Assembly (NCBI RefSeq): GCF_000275845.1
Contig: NW_006766884.1
Location: 1,016,193 to 1,080,192, forward strand
From: Dichomitus squalens LYAD-421 SS1
Lineage: Eukaryota > Basidiomycota > Agaricomycetes > Polyporales > Polyporaceae
DNA: 64,000 nucleotides
Reading direction: 5' to 3'
Shown: positions 63,988 through 64,000 of the stretch, piece by piece
Layout of the letters: each line of letters starts with the position of its first letter
Numbering within the stretch: position 1 is the stretch's first letter
Translations under genes and position numbers: made by a program
The notes under the pieces: model-generated
Told to the model about the DNA's origin: nothing
Seen by the model: only the letters and a program-made list of their open reading frames with translations
Databases searched by the model: none

Positions 63988-64000
63988 TGTGCTGTTTTAC

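Overview
The window is nuclear DNA of a filamentous basidiomycete, most likely an agaricomycete and possibly a polypore. The reasons are that almost every gene is broken by several 45-100 nt GT-AG introns, GC content is high, genes are dense on both strands, and there is an array of DUF6533 multi-pass membrane proteins typical of mushroom-forming fungi. Species cannot be named from the sequence. I resolved about 25 protein genes, two U6 snRNA genes and two gene remnants. All exon joins were made by eye from splice signals and reading frame.

Left part (1-22 kb), mostly conserved housekeeping genes: a C-terminal scrap of an unknown gene, a truncated aldo/keto reductase, a plasma-membrane syntaxin (SSO1), a convergent pair of tryptophan-kynurenine genes (kynureninase BNA5 and kynurenine formamidase BNA7), a broken copy of the 5' end of BNA7, the small membrane proteolipid PMP3 with a 5-nt exon and a CRE site in its promoter, eIF2B epsilon (GCD6), a modular Ala/Glu/Pro-rich protein of unknown function, a SUR7/PalI-type four-pass protein, the rRNA methyltransferase NOP2, a FUN14 protein and a membrane-anchored protein of unknown function.

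Middle part (22-46.5 kb), looser and more accessory: four tandem DUF6533 genes spaced about 0.9-1.1 kb apart with a fifth diverged member at 45 kb, a voltage-gated proton channel (Hv1 type), two paralogous four-pass membrane proteins at 35.2-36.6 and 42.2-43.7 kb, ALG3 (ER mannosyltransferase), an MCH1-like MFS transporter, and two U6 snRNA genes on opposite strands. The U6 genes appear identical over the transcribed part and share an upstream element at exactly the same distance from the start.

Right part (46.6-64 kb), compact housekeeping genes again: an M13 metallopeptidase, a divergent pair of mitochondrial genes (AIM25 scramblase and MSS51), CDC45 (replicative helicase), HIS3 (histidine synthesis), an AlkB-type dioxygenase fused to a CUE-like domain and a GRF zinc finger, a membrane-anchored M24 (Xaa-Pro type) peptidase with a GC-AG intron, and the DEAD-box rRNA helicase RRP3.

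Apart from the kynurenine pair, the mitochondrial pair and the DUF6533 array, neighbours do not form one pathway. The most unusual items are the U6 loci with their matched upstream element and 3' hairpin, the proton channel, the 5-nt exon in PMP3, the exon-module A/E-rich protein, and the CUE-AlkB-GRF fusion.
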